In this document: piece by piece, positions 33,089 through 45,534 of the stretch | How positions within the stretch are numbered: the stretch's first letter is position 1 | How the letters are laid out: each line of letters begins with the position of its first letter | Assembly: GCA_015039315.1 (NCBI GenBank) | Contig: WIDE01000001.1 | Location: 1,077,282-1,141,281, forward strand | Direction: 5' to 3' | Length of the DNA: 64,000 nucleotides | Origin: Clavulina sp. PMI_390 | Taxonomy: Eukaryota; Basidiomycota; Agaricomycetes; Cantharellales; Hydnaceae | Made by a program: the position numbers and the translations under genes | Notes under the pieces: model-generated | Databases searched by the model: none | What the model was told of the DNA's origin: nothing | Seen by the model: only the letters and a program-made list of their open reading frames with translations

Positions 33089-34466
33089 CTAGGAATCCTC
33101 ATCTGGAACCACATTGAATCCACCATTAGAGAATTGTGAGGTGTACCACGTGGTATTGGTGCCCACAAGCGATGCTGACATTGTCAGTGACTCCAAGCGA
33201 CTGTTGCTCTTGAACAACGAACGAGGAAAAAAGCGGGACCCTTTGAGCTCGGACCGCAGTGTGTTGGGGATGCTGTCCACGCCCGATCGTTCACCAGGGA
33301 GTAGAATTAATTTGAGGGAGCGTAGACGGGGTAGGTTGGAGGATTTATTCGCACAAAGTGGTGATAGGATGGGCGGGAACGCATTGGGGAATGAGAATGA
33401 CAGCAAAAGATGAGCGAGATTCTCCAAACGAGGAAGCTAATGAGAATAAAAAAAAATGAGCGTGATACTTTGTAAGAGCTAAAATTTGATGTAAGAGATT
33501 ACTCACAGCATCGATCAACCCTCTCGTCATCGCAAACCAGTTCTGATTGCCAGCCCAGCTGCTGGTCAACACGATGTGCAAGGTGGTTAAATTTGGCACT
33601 CTCATACTTGTGTTTATCATCTCGAATATGTCGGTCAAAAAGTCGCGCAGCACTAAAGTTCCTAATGAATCCATTGTTGAGGTAGAATCGAACCAAATAG
33701 AACCTGTGCCGCTGATGTGAAGGGTGCGGGCACCTTGGACGATGTAAGAGGGGCAGGTGACAGGAGCGCCGCTTGAGCGCGATATGGTCACGGAGTCGAG
33801 ATTAAGAAGTTTCGTTGCATCTTCTAGTATGATAATTGCCTCAAGTGCCAATGCACTTATAATCTGAAACGACGCGATGTGAGGGGCATCAACTGCATGG
33901 ATAGGAATCGAGAGGGGAGGCCATTTCTTGGCTTTGGCAGAGTAGGAAAGATTTGATGCAGACGAGAATTTGAGTGACAAGCGACTGGGCTGGCGACGTG
34001 AGATGAACAGAGGGATGAGGGGATGTTGGGAAGCAGAGGTGAGCGTTAGGGTCGCCCACATCCTCGCATGCTCGATAGCGACGGCGCGCCAGCGTGAGCA
34101 TACATGGCTTAGAGAGACGCTCGATCTCCAAGCTTCATCCTCGTCGTATGGGACAACAAAGTCGAATATCATAACAAGGACGTCCGAAGGCACCAGAGAG
34201 ACTGGTTGCAATGACTCGATGATACGAGCTTTCCAGAGTTGGAGTTTTGCGCGCAGAGCAATGGCTGCTGACTCCACATATTTCGCCGTAACTAAAGCCT
34301 CAGATATATCAGAAAGTGCGTAGTTGAGATGATCCACCCTTGACGTTCGGGTGGTCGAGGTGTTGGCGAGGAGAATTGGGGTCGTGTCAACGTCTGAATG
34401 TTGGGTGGAGTTTGAGATGGATTGAAGGCGTGATAATACGCCATTTAGTTCCTCTATCGTGCTCAT
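33089..34466 (-). CDS. F-box-like protein
   Basis: From ATG 34466 (MSTIEELNGVLSRLQSISNS) the protein has an N-terminal helical part, then an F-box-like motif (SLVPSDVLVMIFDFVVPYDE with LSHVCSRWRAVAIEHARMW), then a long leucine-rich region typical of Agaricomycete F-box proteins (for example NLDSVTISRSSGAPVTCPS and LTTLHIVLTSSWAG). An intron near 33430-33510 leads to the last exon, which ends VVPDEDS at 33089. Such proteins usually act as SCF adaptors; the substrate cannot be told. Its start faces the start of the sirtuin gene, 185 bp away. Confidence 0.7.
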
Positions 34467-34650
34467 TTCCCTACTAGTTTGTGGGAGTCTAGGGGAAGAG
34501 TGGTGAGTCTGTGACCTCGACACAGCCCAACTCCACCGCGAAGTCACTTCCTTCGTCACGACTCAGATTACTATTCCCACACATCGGAGACGCTCACCTG
34601 CCCATAAGCTGAAGATCGTGACTCGAATTCTGCGTCGCACATTGACTATC

Positions 34651-35836
34651 ATGAGTGATAAGAAAGAGCGAGATTTCCGAGAGGTGCTTCGCAAGTCTAA
34701 GAACATCATTGCGGTTTGCGGGGCTGGCTTGTCTGCTGCTTCGGGTACGTCCTGTCTTCTTCAAGGGTTCTTGAGATCAAGCGTCTCACAAAAACACTTT
34801 GGATCGTCAGGAATACCGACTTTCCGAGGGGCTGGAGGGCTGTGGAGAAACTTCGATGCGATCAAGATTGCCACCCCTGCCGCCTTTGACGCGAATCCGA
34901 GTCTCGTATGGCAATTCTATCACTATCGCCGTGAATCGTGAGTGTGAAGATACTCTATGAGAGCTATAGCGGGGAGCTAATGGAGATAACTTGTTTTCAA
35001 TATGTCTTCGACTTGTACCTATCATTTGTTTCCTTGATGGCAACACCTCCCACTTCCACCAACACCTTTACGATCAAGTGCCTTGAAAGCGAAGCCCAAT
35101 CCGGCACACCATGCCCTCGCGTGGCTATCCGTCCCTTCTAATCGGCTCTCCATAGCTCCCAACTCCGCATCCTTCAATATCATTACCCAAAACGTCGACG
35201 GCCTCTCGCTTCGTGCTGCCTCATCTCTGCCATCAGCTGATCAAGAAGAAGCCCTCTCCGTCATCACACAGATGCACGGAAATATCCACGTCACACGGTG
35301 TACAGAATGCAGAAGAAGCAGACAAGATTTTTCCTCGCCCATTTGTGAGGGCCTGCGAGGTACCGAGGCCCGGTTCAACCAGGCTCTTGGCCCAGAGGAT
35401 GAGATTCCCCGCGAACGCCTGCCTCATTGCACAGCTGAAGGATGCGGCGGCATGCTGCGCCCCGGGGTGGTATGGTTTGGCGAGTCGATCCCCAAGTTGA
35501 AGGACATTGAGAAGCTAGTAGCACAAGCAGATTTGTGTTTGGTGATTGGGACGAGCTCCACAGTACGCATCTTCACTCCAGTCACGAGCAGACCTTTGAT
35601 GGCCAATATAAATAACATGTTATATTTGTCATCAATAGGTTCAGCCTGCAGCTAGCTTTGCAGGTGACGTCCAGGAGAATGGTGGAACTGTCGCCGTTTT
35701 CAATCTTGATCGTTCAGAGGGAGACGACGAAGCTGATTTCCTCTTCCTCGGGCCCTGCGAGGAAACATTACCTCGTATCATCGGCACCAAAAGCACTTCG
35801 TCGGGAGATGAGGCGGGTGCAAGCAACTCTTCGTGA
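34651..35836 (+). CDS. SIRT5-like NAD-dependent protein deacylase (class III sirtuin)
   Basis: Four exons. Exon 1 (ATG 34651) has [15 protein letters not shown], the NAD-binding GAG motif. Exon 2 continues [20 protein letters not shown] and ends FYHYRRES. Exon 3 has ITQNVDGLS, the catalytic His in [10 protein letters not shown], zinc-binding pairs C-x2-C (CTEC) and C-x4-C (CTAEGC), and [12 protein letters not shown]. Exon 4 begins [16 protein letters not shown] and ends at 35836. The Y-x2-R in YHYRR matches the Tyr/Arg pair that lets SIRT5-type enzymes take succinyl, malonyl or glutaryl lysine. Desuccinylase-type activity is therefore inferred. No clear mitochondrial presequence is visible with this ATG. 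All junctions keep frame. Confidence 0.88.
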
Positions 35837-36292
35837 AATGTTTGCGTGTCCGATACCAAACCTTCAGCTCACCCTGGCTCCCTCAGGTTATCCTCCTCTT
35901 TCCTCTTCTCAATTAAAAATTACGCCTCATTTGTAGGTGATTGACTGTGTAAAAATTGTAAGCTCGTCCGTCCGTCAATGAGATGGTTCTACCACATATA
36001 TTTAGAGTTGGCAACTCAGAGTCGATCGGGTATTGCACCACAATGATCGTGAGGCAAGGCGCATTGGCCAAGGCTATTCCAGCGTAGGGAGCTCGTTCGA
36101 AGGGTTCTGATAATAGGCTCGGTGGTTGTACAGTCGATGACATTGAAGGGTAGATACCCCGAGATTACGTTGTACACAGAGGAAGCCAGAGAGAAGGACA
36201 TCGTGTATGAACGGAATATAAATAAATTATTTGTGGGAGCTGCTTCCTGTCAAATTTGACGATTATGGAAACGTTTTGAAGGTGCCGTCATC
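35837..36292. other. Convergent intergenic region, no gene seen
   Basis: AT-rich spacer between the 3' ends of the sirtuin gene and RING gene A. The open frames on the minus strand (35913-36201) do not join any neighbour and look non-coding. Confidence 0.5.
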
Positions 36293-38005
36293 TCACAAAT
36301 CACGCTCAACGCGGTAGACACAGTTTGATCCCAAGCAATGCAACCACATCCACGGCCGCATCCTCATCTCATTCTGTAAGGTACGGATGGGGGACAAAAT
36401 GGGACAGAGGGTTTGATATCCTAGTGAGCATATGGAGAGGAAAATTACACTTTCCAGTAGTACAAACAATGACTTGCCTGCAGTCCGTCGCTCCGCTCGG
36501 CCCATGCCGTCATCCACTCAAAAATGAACCAACCAAAGTGCACATGGAACCGCCCAAGAAAGCACGTTATCCCCTCCTCTGGGCTGTATTGCAGACCGAA
36601 ATGGAAGATCATCCTCAAAGAGGCACCACGGCGAATGAGTTCGTTCGGGAAATGTGACAGATCAAGCGGGAGACGATGGGGAGGAATTTTCGGAGGTAGG
36701 CGCCATCCTGAAGGGATATAAAGGCCAGGTACTGGTATTGTTAAGGCTAACGGTTGGTGTTGGGGAAGGCCTTGAAGGTGATAGGACAAAATCGGTTTCG
36801 TCTAGGTAAGGTCGCTAGTGAGGATGGATATAGATATATCATGTTGGAAATGATTTGGGATCGCACCGGAGGAAACAATTCACTCCAGAACTCCTTGTCG
36901 TTTGCGACGGTATGAGTGCTGTGAGGCGGGTCCATATCGCATAGCATATCTGACACCCCGCGAAGAATTATCGCCCTGGAATACGAGCGTCATCACTTCC
37001 AAGTTGGACAAAAATCACAGCACCAAATTCAGACTAGGTAGGAGCATACCGGATTGGTGGTCTCTCCACTCGTGTTCGACACATTGGGCACTCTAATGCC
37101 TCATTCTTGCTCCTTCTGTCCTTGAACCAGTCATGTAGACACCCTGCGCAGAACTCATGACCACATGGGTCTACACTGATGGCACAATTCAAAATAATGA
37201 TGAGATTGATGTGCTGGCGGGAATTACAGGAGGTGAACATACGTGAATGGATTACTTAGAGTCTCAAAACACACAGTGCAATCAACCAGCTCCTTTACGC
37301 GTTCGAGGGTATTCTGGCGCGACAGCATTAATGCATGTATGGTTCGCCCACGGACAAAGTCTCACCTTGACAACTTGGCTATCCCCTGCTTCCTGAATTA
37401 GTTTTCGTGCGGCGGCTAGCTCTCGTTCTTTCTGAGCAAGCTCCTAGAAATGAGAGATCGCAGGCCACGAGCTTCAGATGTCATATAGACGCTCAAGTGA
37501 GGAGACGCTTACCGATCGCAAGAGCATCAATTCCTATGAAGTGGCAGCAAGGAGTGAATACAAAGACATATTCAGATTACTGGTAACAACTTACGTCTTG
37601 TGGGTGATCTGAGATCTGAGCCAAAATTGAGTGAAATGCATTAGCATATAGGCAGGAACGGAGACAAGAGAGAAGGAAAGACATTTGCAAGAGTGAGGGT
37701 CACACAAGAGGTTCGATGCGTTGCTCTACTAGCATCGGAAAACATATCGGCGCGCGAGTATCGTATTGACATACCTTCGACCCGGCCTGCTTCACTAGCC
37801 CTGACTTTGCCGGGAGCACTCCTACAGTCTGCGAAGGGTCATGACCACTGCGATCCAGGTTCGGTTGAGTCGTAGGCAGCATTTGCTTCTTTCTAGGCCT
37901 CTCCAATGGTTGGCGCGGGGTTTGACTTCCACTCGCATATGGAGCTGAGCTGGAGGTGGTCATGGTTTGGAGGGTTCGTTTCTTCGATAGGGCTGAAGGC
38001 GGCAT
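36293..38005 (-). CDS. RING-finger protein A (likely E3 ubiquitin ligase)
   Basis: N-terminal Ser/Thr/Pro-rich part (MPPSALSKKRTLQTMTTSSS), a short coiled coil (ELAQKERELAAARKLIQEAG), then a C3HC4-type RING split by an intron: VDCTVCFETLSNPFT, then CGHEFCAGCLHDWFKDRR and LECPMCRTRVE. After the RING comes a conserved unnamed C-terminal region: LYIPSGWRLPPKIPPHRLPL, FHVHFGWFIFEWM, and WLHCLGSNCVYRVERDL at the stop (36293). It is a paralogue of RING gene B just downstream in sequence, sharing RING, coiled coil and C-terminal region. RING proteins normally recruit an E2. Start ATG 38005 was chosen as the first in frame; gene B has about 60 more residues before this point, so an upstream exon may have been missed or lost. 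Confidence 0.7.
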
Positions 38006-38879
38006 TTTTAGGGCCTGCTTAGGCACAACTGTGGAAGAGGGAGGCGTCTTTGTGTAGAGATAATAGGCGCCTTGCCCTTTGTTGCCGAGGTGGCACTGAG
38101 GTTGAGGCAGGTTAGCCGAGCAAAGCGGTCTGAAGCACGTTTCGCGACCAAGTGGTTCTCGATTTGTCGCGTGCTACAATATAGCTGATCGTTCTCCTCC
38201 ACGATCAAGGAAGGGCTTGTATGCGACTTATGATGAGCTTCGCAAGCGGGTGGCCAACAGGAGCAGCGGGGAATGTGGGAGGGAAGGACTTGGGTGTCCA
38301 ATGGAACAAGAAGCAACGGCGACCTTGCAGGACTCTTTTATACACGATCAGGAACAACTAAAGTATGGCTTTTGAGTGGCGCCAACACGCATTTGTAGTA
38401 TTTGGCTATGTGACCGCCGATAGTCTCGGCTGAGCCGAAGGCCAATCGGGGCGGGCTTCGGCCAGGCCACGGCCCAGCCAAGTCCATATTGATAACAGAT
38501 AACACTTCAACTATCAAATGACCAGCGAATAATTGAGAACAATGCATATTTGTGGGGTGAGAGGCACCACCCACCAGAAGTCCGAGTCATGGTTATCGGC
38601 TTGCAATCGTGGCTGATGAACGAGGATATTTGATTTGCGCAATGCAGATTGACCAAATCGCACTCATGGAATAGATGGATACACGGACAAGCCACAGAGC
38701 CAGCAACAACGGTACCGATGTGAATTAGGGCCGCGAGGCCTCTCCGCAAAACCGTACAAAAGGTTATAGACGCAATAATATGGTAAGGCGCACAATACAG
38801 CCGACATAGAGATAAATAGCTGCTTAGAGCTGATTCTTCCAGAGTGAATGACCGGCGCTTCAATGATTAAGTTCTCAAT
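38006..38879. other. Spacer between the two RING genes
   Basis: No convincing gene. It should contain the promoter of RING gene A and the 3' UTR of RING gene B. A frame at 38008-38316 (minus) has a piece, LSATSATKGKAPI, loosely like the N-terminus of RING protein B, which may be a relic or a missed first exon of gene A. Confidence 0.45.
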
Positions 38880-40782
38880 TTACCACTCTCGCTCAACGCG
38901 ATAAAAACAATTCGACCCCAGACGGTGAATCCACATCTGTGGGTTGTTCGCCATCTCGATCTGTAGCAGCGATGAAAGTTGATGAGCAGCAAATCACCAG
39001 AGAATTCAGATATAGGACGCACCTGTAGCCTGTTTCTCCACTCTCCCCACCCTAGCATCCACTCTGGAATAAACCATCCGAAATGTACATGAAGCGGGCC
39101 GCTCCAGCACGCGATCCCATCGTTTGGACTGAACTCGAGGCCAAGCTGTACGATCATTGCTGCAGAGGCACCACGGCGGAAAAGCTCTGTTGAAAGATGG
39201 GCAAGTTGGGCTGGAAGGCGATGAGGTGGGATTTTGAGAGGCAGGCGCCATCCAGGCGGAATGTAGAGACCAGGGAGCGGTTGTGCTAAAGCTAAAGCAG
39301 GGGTTGGTGCTACAGTCTACACGTTGGACATGTTATAGGCCAGGGAAAACCAAGGGAGTGCTCATTGAGTAAGTGAAAGGGGATATTCGGGAGAACGCAC
39401 ATTTGGGAATAATTCACGCCAAAACTCCTTGTCATCTGCAGACGAATTTGTGGTAACGGCTCCGTTCCCATTGATAACATCCACCACGGCACGAAGCAAA
39501 AATGCCCTGGAATGTAATCCATCAACATGAAACCCGCAGAAAGTACGAAAACAGATGAGATGGTGCTATTGACATACCGTACTGGTCTACCCTCAACGAG
39601 CGTTCGGCACATTGGACACTCCATTGCCTCATTCTTACTCTTCTTGTCTTTGAACCATTCCTTTAGACACTTCGCACAGAACTCGTGACCACACGGGTTT
39701 ACACTAAGCAAACGAGTGGTGTTAGAGTCTCGATTCTGAGATGGAGCCAAGCTAGGGACGTACGCAAATGGCCGTTCTACAGTCTCAAAGCACACATTGC
39801 AGTTAAGATGTTCCTCAATAGCCGCGAGCTTCGACTAACGGTTCGGAATGAGCTCTAGGCGTGAATGTCCAGTGATAGAGTTGGCGCACCTCAGCTGCTG
39901 TACTCGCTGTGACTACCTGGCGTACGTTTCTTAGATCGGCCAGTTGTCTTTCTTGTTCCATAACCTTCTGAGAGTTCCAAAAGGGACGCAATCATGAATA
40001 TCAGGACTCAAGTAGACGCTCAAGCATCTGAGACACGTACTGATCGTAGCATGAGCACCTCCTGGGAAGCAACAGGATAGAATAAGAATCGCGATATGAA
40101 GGGACGGCCGAGAAGTTTAGAAGACTCACATCTTGAAGCGAGCCCGATCTCTAAATGAAAAGCGAGTGAATGAAGAGCGGAATGTGTTAGCACATGCGAC
40201 CGGGCTAGACGATCATAGGACGAAATAAGGCAAGATCTGCTGATCGCACACCGGGTTGGGATGATCTCGCAATGAAAGCGACGAATCCTTTGGAAAGGAC
40301 TGGAACGCATATATTCACACCAAGGTGTTCTGTTCACATACCTTCTGAGAGCCACCCTGCTTCTGAATTACCGGCCCTGGTTTCGCCGGCTGGTGGAATC
40401 CTACGATCTGGACAGGGTCATCTCCACCGCTGTCCGAGCTCAGATCGATGACCTCCAGCTGTGGCTTCTTCTTGGGGCGTTCCAGCCCTTGGCTGTGGTT
40501 CTGGCTACCACTTCCAGATGCACCTTGGTTCGACACCGTAACTGTCTGCAATGGCCGCTTCCTGGAGGCAGTGGGCGGAGGGAATGCTCTGGCATTAGTA
40601 AACACTGCCGTGGAAGTAGTAGCCGGGCTAGCAAGAGAGGCGATCGGCTTGCTTTGCGCAGCAAGGTTGGAATTGGGCACGAGAGCCGTTGATGAGGATT
40701 GACCTAGCACAGAAGTCTGGAAAGCGCCTCGGGATGGTGCCCGACTGGAAGAACGCGTAGAGCGGGTAGTACGATCGCTCAT
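38880..40782 (-). CDS. RING-finger protein B (likely E3 ubiquitin ligase)
   Basis: Starts at ATG 40782 (MSDRTTRSTRSSSRAPSRGA) with a basic Ser/Thr-rich region, LERPKKKPQLEVIDLSSDS, and IVGFHQPAKPGPVI. IDLSSDS looks like a SUMO-interacting type motif (hydrophobic core then acidic/Ser). An intron-split C3HC4 RING follows: LNCNVCFETVERPFA, CGHEFCAKCLKEWFKDKK, and MECPMCRTLVEG. The C-terminal region matches gene A (LHVHFGWFIPEWM, MWIHRLGSNCFYRVEREW). The stop is at 38880. Together with gene A it is a tandem duplication in the same orientation. RING plus a SUMO-interacting motif suggests a SUMO-targeted ligase, but this is inference from short motifs. Confidence 0.75.
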
Positions 40783-41378
40783 AGTGACGTTGAGGGAGTA
40801 GCTTTGACGTGGGTGAATGTGATGTTCCAATACAGACGGGTAAGCAAATCCTCCAGAGCAAACGTGGGGCGAGAAATACGAGGACGAGGGCGTGGTGGTC
40901 TGGAAAAGGAACTGGTTACGTGGCTTTACAGGATCCCTTTTGTGCGCGGGCAGGAACAGGTGAGGCCGCTTAGAGGCGCAACAACAAACAGCCTGCGAGT
41001 GTTTGGCTCTATGACCACCGGCGCCGCGAAGAAACTCGATGCAATTCAATGAATGATTTATTTGGTTTCCCATGCCCGTCGGGTTAAGAGTCGCATTGTG
41101 GCGATGGTTCAGTCTTGAAGGAAACGATAATTAAGGGTGTTCGGGGATGGGCGGGTAAACTCGGAAAAGATAGAGTACTCCATTTAAATACAATATACAA
41201 CGTAGAGGTGGGGGACATATGCGCTACAATCAGCTTCATACAACAGAATGGAATGAGTCCAACAACAAATGGAGCGAAAACATGCGAGCCTCGCACAAGC
41301 GACAAAAATGGCGTAGAACAACTAGGTGGTATATAGGCATGGACCCAAATAAAGCAACACTCAAATCCTGGCTCGACG
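40783..41378. other. Intergenic region between RING gene B and an F-box-like gene
   Basis: No gene seen. It holds the promoter of RING gene B and the 3' UTR of the next minus-strand gene. Open frames on both strands here are not supported by splicing or motifs. Confidence 0.5.
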
Positions 41379-43033
41379 CTATATCGACCTTCCATCTGCA
41401 TCGATGAGCTGTACTCCGAACCGCGCGAGGGTCCTCTTCCACCTAAGCATTTCCCCCTGATCGCCAGCAGTGCGGGCGAACCGGCTGCTCGCACCCACAT
41501 CGCTCCTAAGCCATTTGGCTTTTGTCCAGACGATCTTTCGCAGGCCCGGGAGTTCCCCTGGCCGCACTATAGGTCTGGATCCGAATCTCGAGGCTCCAAC
41601 ATTTTTTGAGGCATCCCCTTGCAGCATATCAAGCACGAATGGCAGTAGCGCTGCAATGGGGCGTGGGAAGATTAGCGTTGTGAGTTCAGAGTCGGGTTTG
41701 GGGATGAGTAATAAGGGCGGAAGTGGGAAGGAGAGGTTGAGGCGGGTCAGGCGGGGAAGTAGATGGAGAATCGAATGGCTCAGGTACATTGGGGAGCCTT
41801 GGGTAGGAAGCGATGTGGAAGAACCAACGTAATCAGGTGGTGGCCAGTCAGGAGGTGTAGGGAGAATAAGTGAGGTGATTGTCCCGCTATGAGCGGCTAG
41901 GAATGCCGCCGACGGACTTTGTTTTTCTCTCGAGTGCCGAGAGGGGTATATGGTTAGCGTGAGGCGGGCGAGAGAGGGAAGTGATGACGAAGTGAGAGCA
42001 TAGAATAAGGGGGATGAAGGCATCCCGACAAGGGACAATGTGTGAAGCTTTGGAAGGGTGAGGGAGGGAAATGACAGAGAATGTTGAATAATGAGCGCTG
42101 CAATTTCATCTTCATCTTGGCTAGCTCCGGTACCGATAATCTCGAGTGACTCGAGCGTCCTTGAACAGCCACGCACGAGCCCCACTAGACTGTCTCGAGC
42201 TAGTAAAGACCAGCTCGCGGGAATCGACAGTGAATCTTCTGGGGGAAGGAGCCCCTTGATGGAGCGCAATTTTGAAGAACCATGCAGTTCTCCCCCTAGT
42301 GAACGGAGTGCTCGCCCACTTAGAACGAATTTGGGATCAGAGTGGAATGTGGTGAGGAAAGGCGTCAAGGCCAAGATCTCTGAGAGATAAGTATCTGCCT
42401 TGAGCTTCATTGATCGTGATGTGAAATCGTTGGAAATTGTTGAGATGTCGAGGGACAGGATCCACCGGCCAGGTGTTGAGTGGGGGATCCGCCGCAGGTT
42501 GTCCCACCGTTGGTCACCAGCGACCACGGCATGGCGCAAGCTCTCGAGAGCACTGAGCTTGTATATTTTAATTTCTTCATACAGGACGGGGGCAGCTGCC
42601 TCCTGTAGTCATGATAATAATGATCGTAATCATAATTTATTCAGTGAGACGAACGTGGCATATGAAGTTCATAGGGGGTACTGACCTTGAACTTCTTGCT
42701 GACTAGAAGCAGCTCCTTGCGACAACGAAGGAGTCGCGAGAATTCCTGAGAATTCGTTTTGTGCTTTTCGGGGTCGAGATTCATTGCGAAGCGGATGCAT
42801 CTCCTCCACAATTCCGCCGGAAGGTCCGCCTTGGGTTTGGGCGGTGGCAGGAGGGGCACGAGTATCAGCCTCGCCCCAGAACGCCGTGCGGGTTTAAGGT
42901 AGACGACATTTGTTGGTTCAGAGCTCGCTATAGACGTGCCGCGCTCGTCCCAGCCATGGGGGTTCGGCGTGCCGAAGAGTGCCGTGAATGAGGCGGCATA
43001 GGTTTTGACGTATTCCAGAGCAGTTTGGGCCAT
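41379..43033 (-). CDS. F-box-like / leucine-rich protein
   Basis: Starts at ATG 43033 (MAQTALEYVKTYAASFTALF). An F-box-like motif (DLPAELWRRCIRFAMNLDPE, then LLRCRKELLLVSKKFK) is followed by an intron of about 80 nt near 42600-42685. The second exon is a long open frame with leucine-rich repeats (LHTLSLVGMPSSPLFYAL, LARLTLTIYPS, LTRLNLSFPLPPLLLIP) and ends GVQLIDADGRSI at 41379. The plan, short F-box then LRR solenoid, is that of basidiomycete F-box families. Its substrate is unknown. It is head-to-head with the next gene, 217 bp apart, and may share a promoter. Confidence 0.72.
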
Positions 43034-43250
43034 TATGAGTGCATTAGTGAAGCTTAGATATACAAGGTACAGTGGTCGAGATGGAGGCGCGCAAGAGGTG
43101 ATGGTAGGAGGGAGTCAAGTGACGTCCCCGCTCAAGGAGGAGATGACTTGTCACATGTGTCACGACGTGTGACGTTTCATCTGATCCACCTGTCCCAGGA
43201 CCTGCGAGCTCTTGGAGAGCAAGAGACTCGGTCAACCTCAAGAGCCATCA

Positions 43251-45287
43251 ATGTCTGGTGCTGCTACTGCTGCTGGTCCTACTCTATCCTCCCTTGCATA
43301 TCTACCTACAGAGCTTTATGAAGCCATTCTCGATCAAATCGAGCCCGCTGAGTTGCAACGAACCACTTTCTCACTCAGGCTTGCGCTCCCTCGCTCCCCG
43401 GTTCCACTTCACCAACTGTTCAAACATGTGGTAATTACCTCCAGGGCGCAGACTCCAAAGTTCTGGCTGAGTCTCGAAGCTTCGGCACCAGCAAATGGCC
43501 GCGATCGGGCCGCGGCAAATTGGGTCCAATCATTTGAGCTTGCTACGTTTGACGTCGATGCAGACATACTATACAAGTACGTAGATCAGATGATATTTCA
43601 AGCCCGCGCAACCTAATTCGTCATACATGTTACTTATTCAAATAGTGCATTGTCCCTCGTCCCACGCATTCGTTATCTCCACCTCAACATCGGAACCACT
43701 TTTGCGCCGGAGCATCTTGACGACATCTTTCGGAAACCCAAGGAGGACTTAAAATGTCTCTCGCTAAGATTCCGCCCCTAGTAAGTCCACCATGATTCGT
43801 GCCTGAGATAGTTCTTCCTCGTCTTACTAATAACGTGAATCGCCTTCTCCAACAGCGTCGAAAAAGCAACCTACTACCAGTTTTTGAAAGGACAATACTC
43901 GGATATCCTAGTAGAGGACATGACTCGCTGGCTTGAAAACCGATCACTCACGCATATCTCCATGGTGCAAGACCCTCTACCCGCTATTGCGTTCGATCCA
44001 CAGACCTCTTTTGCACAACCGATCGTATTTTTCAGCCTGGAAGTCTTCCGATCGTTCTCGTGCTCCCCTCTCTTGAAACACGTAACCCACCTGCGTCTAA
44101 GGGTACCGTCTCGCATGGTTATCGCGCATCTTGTAGAGCCACGCGCCTTTCCAGCACTTAGAGTGCTCGATATCGCGAGCACTGCCCTTGATCGCCCTGA
44201 ACGAGTTCTTCCGGTGTTATTTGCCAGGCATGCGAAGCTCGAGCATCTCATCCTTGATGATTGCTCGCTGTCAAGGGAAACATGGCGCGATTTGGCGCGG
44301 GCTTGTGCGCTTGCTGGACAAAGCAAGTCTCGTGCGCGAGAGAAGAAAGTCAACGAGTGGCTAGAGACTATCAACGCACGTCAGCAAGCTCATAGTGTCA
44401 CTGATGCACCAAACGCGAACGCTGCAGGCGGTGGGAACATCGGCGCAGGGGCTCAGCAAGGCCAGGCACGGCGAGCTCGTGCCGGTCGGCGTGGTGTTGC
44501 TACTGCTGCCTTCAGCATCCGCGCGGGGCCTTCTAACGCTTCTTCTGCTGCCTCGTCTTCCTCCACCGCCCAGTCAGCGGCGAATCCTAATCCCGGCTCT
44601 GCTACCGCGACACAGACCCCAGCTAGAAAGACCAAGATCCGCATACTACCTCCACTACCTACCCTCTTGACTTTCTCTACTAAGCTTAATCCCCCTCCAG
44701 ACGCTACGAAAGCCGACGAATGGCGTGCCGAGTGGGAGGCAGGGTGGCGTGGAGGTATTGAGGTTCTTCTGGGTGCGCGAGCAAGGCTGCGCACGAGCCT
44801 AGGTGCTGTTGGCGGGCATGTGAGGGTCATGCGATTTGCAGATGATGCCGATATGTCGGATGATGGGAATGAAGAAGGTCTAGCCGGGCTTGTGGACGTG
44901 AAACTTGACGACGAGAGCGTATGGGGATCAAGAGGATCAGATCCTCTTGTGTGTTTCGGAGAGATTAGGCGGGGACGTCCTTTGCGTCCGACAAGGGTCG
45001 TTGAGGTCGATGAGGATGACTCCAGCGAGGAAGAAACCCCTCTCGGGACACCGAGCCCTGGCTCACCTGTGGAGTCTGCGAGCGAAGGCGAGAATGATGT
45101 CGAGCTGTCCAATAATGGGAGCTCGCATAATCCCTCTGTTGCCGACCGCGGATCCGCTTCAGGATTGCCTCGAACGTCTCAGAAGGCTATCATTCGAGAC
45201 AATGGGCATGTGTGTGGATGCGGTCATGAAATTCATGCCAAAGCCTGGGACATTTACGAGCGATTTAAGGCGGACAGCCCTCTCTGA
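43251..45287 (+). CDS. F-box-like protein with LRR and disordered acidic C-terminus
   Basis: Starts at ATG 43251 (MSGAATAAGPTLSSLAYLPT) with an F-box-like YLPTELYEAILDQIEPAELQ. Two introns (about 43577-43645 and 43780-43856) lead to a long exon with LRR-like stretches (LKHVTHLRLRVPS, FPALRVLDIAS, AKLEHLILDDCSL). It is followed by a Gly/Ala/Ser-rich and later acidic, Ser-rich disordered region (VEVDEDDSSEEETP). The last part, HVCGCGHEIHAKAWDIYERF, has a CxC-x-H pattern that might bind metal. It ends at 45287. Function beyond the F-box-like fold is unknown. Confidence 0.7.
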
Positions 45288-45534
45288 CTTGGGAGTGATC
45301 ACTTGATATGCACGACTCGTCCCACCCATGCAGATGCTCATCTCTCGCAACAAATGATGTCAATTCGCTATCTTTGGTATTGCATGCAATTTCTACTAAT
45401 TCGCCATCAAAAGCTCCAGATCCGGGTATGGGGGGGCTCTGGAAAGGTCCATCATTCGGGCGGTAGGGCTATTTTGAGGAACCATATTTATATTTTAGGG
45501 ACCATGCTACGTATAATTCAACGCAGCTGCTTCA

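Noticed and set aside
38008..38316. Minus-strand frame that might be a first exon of RING gene A
   Set aside because: Only a short stretch (LSATSATKGKAPI) is loosely like RING protein B and no clean splice to the next exon was found, so it was not added to the gene.
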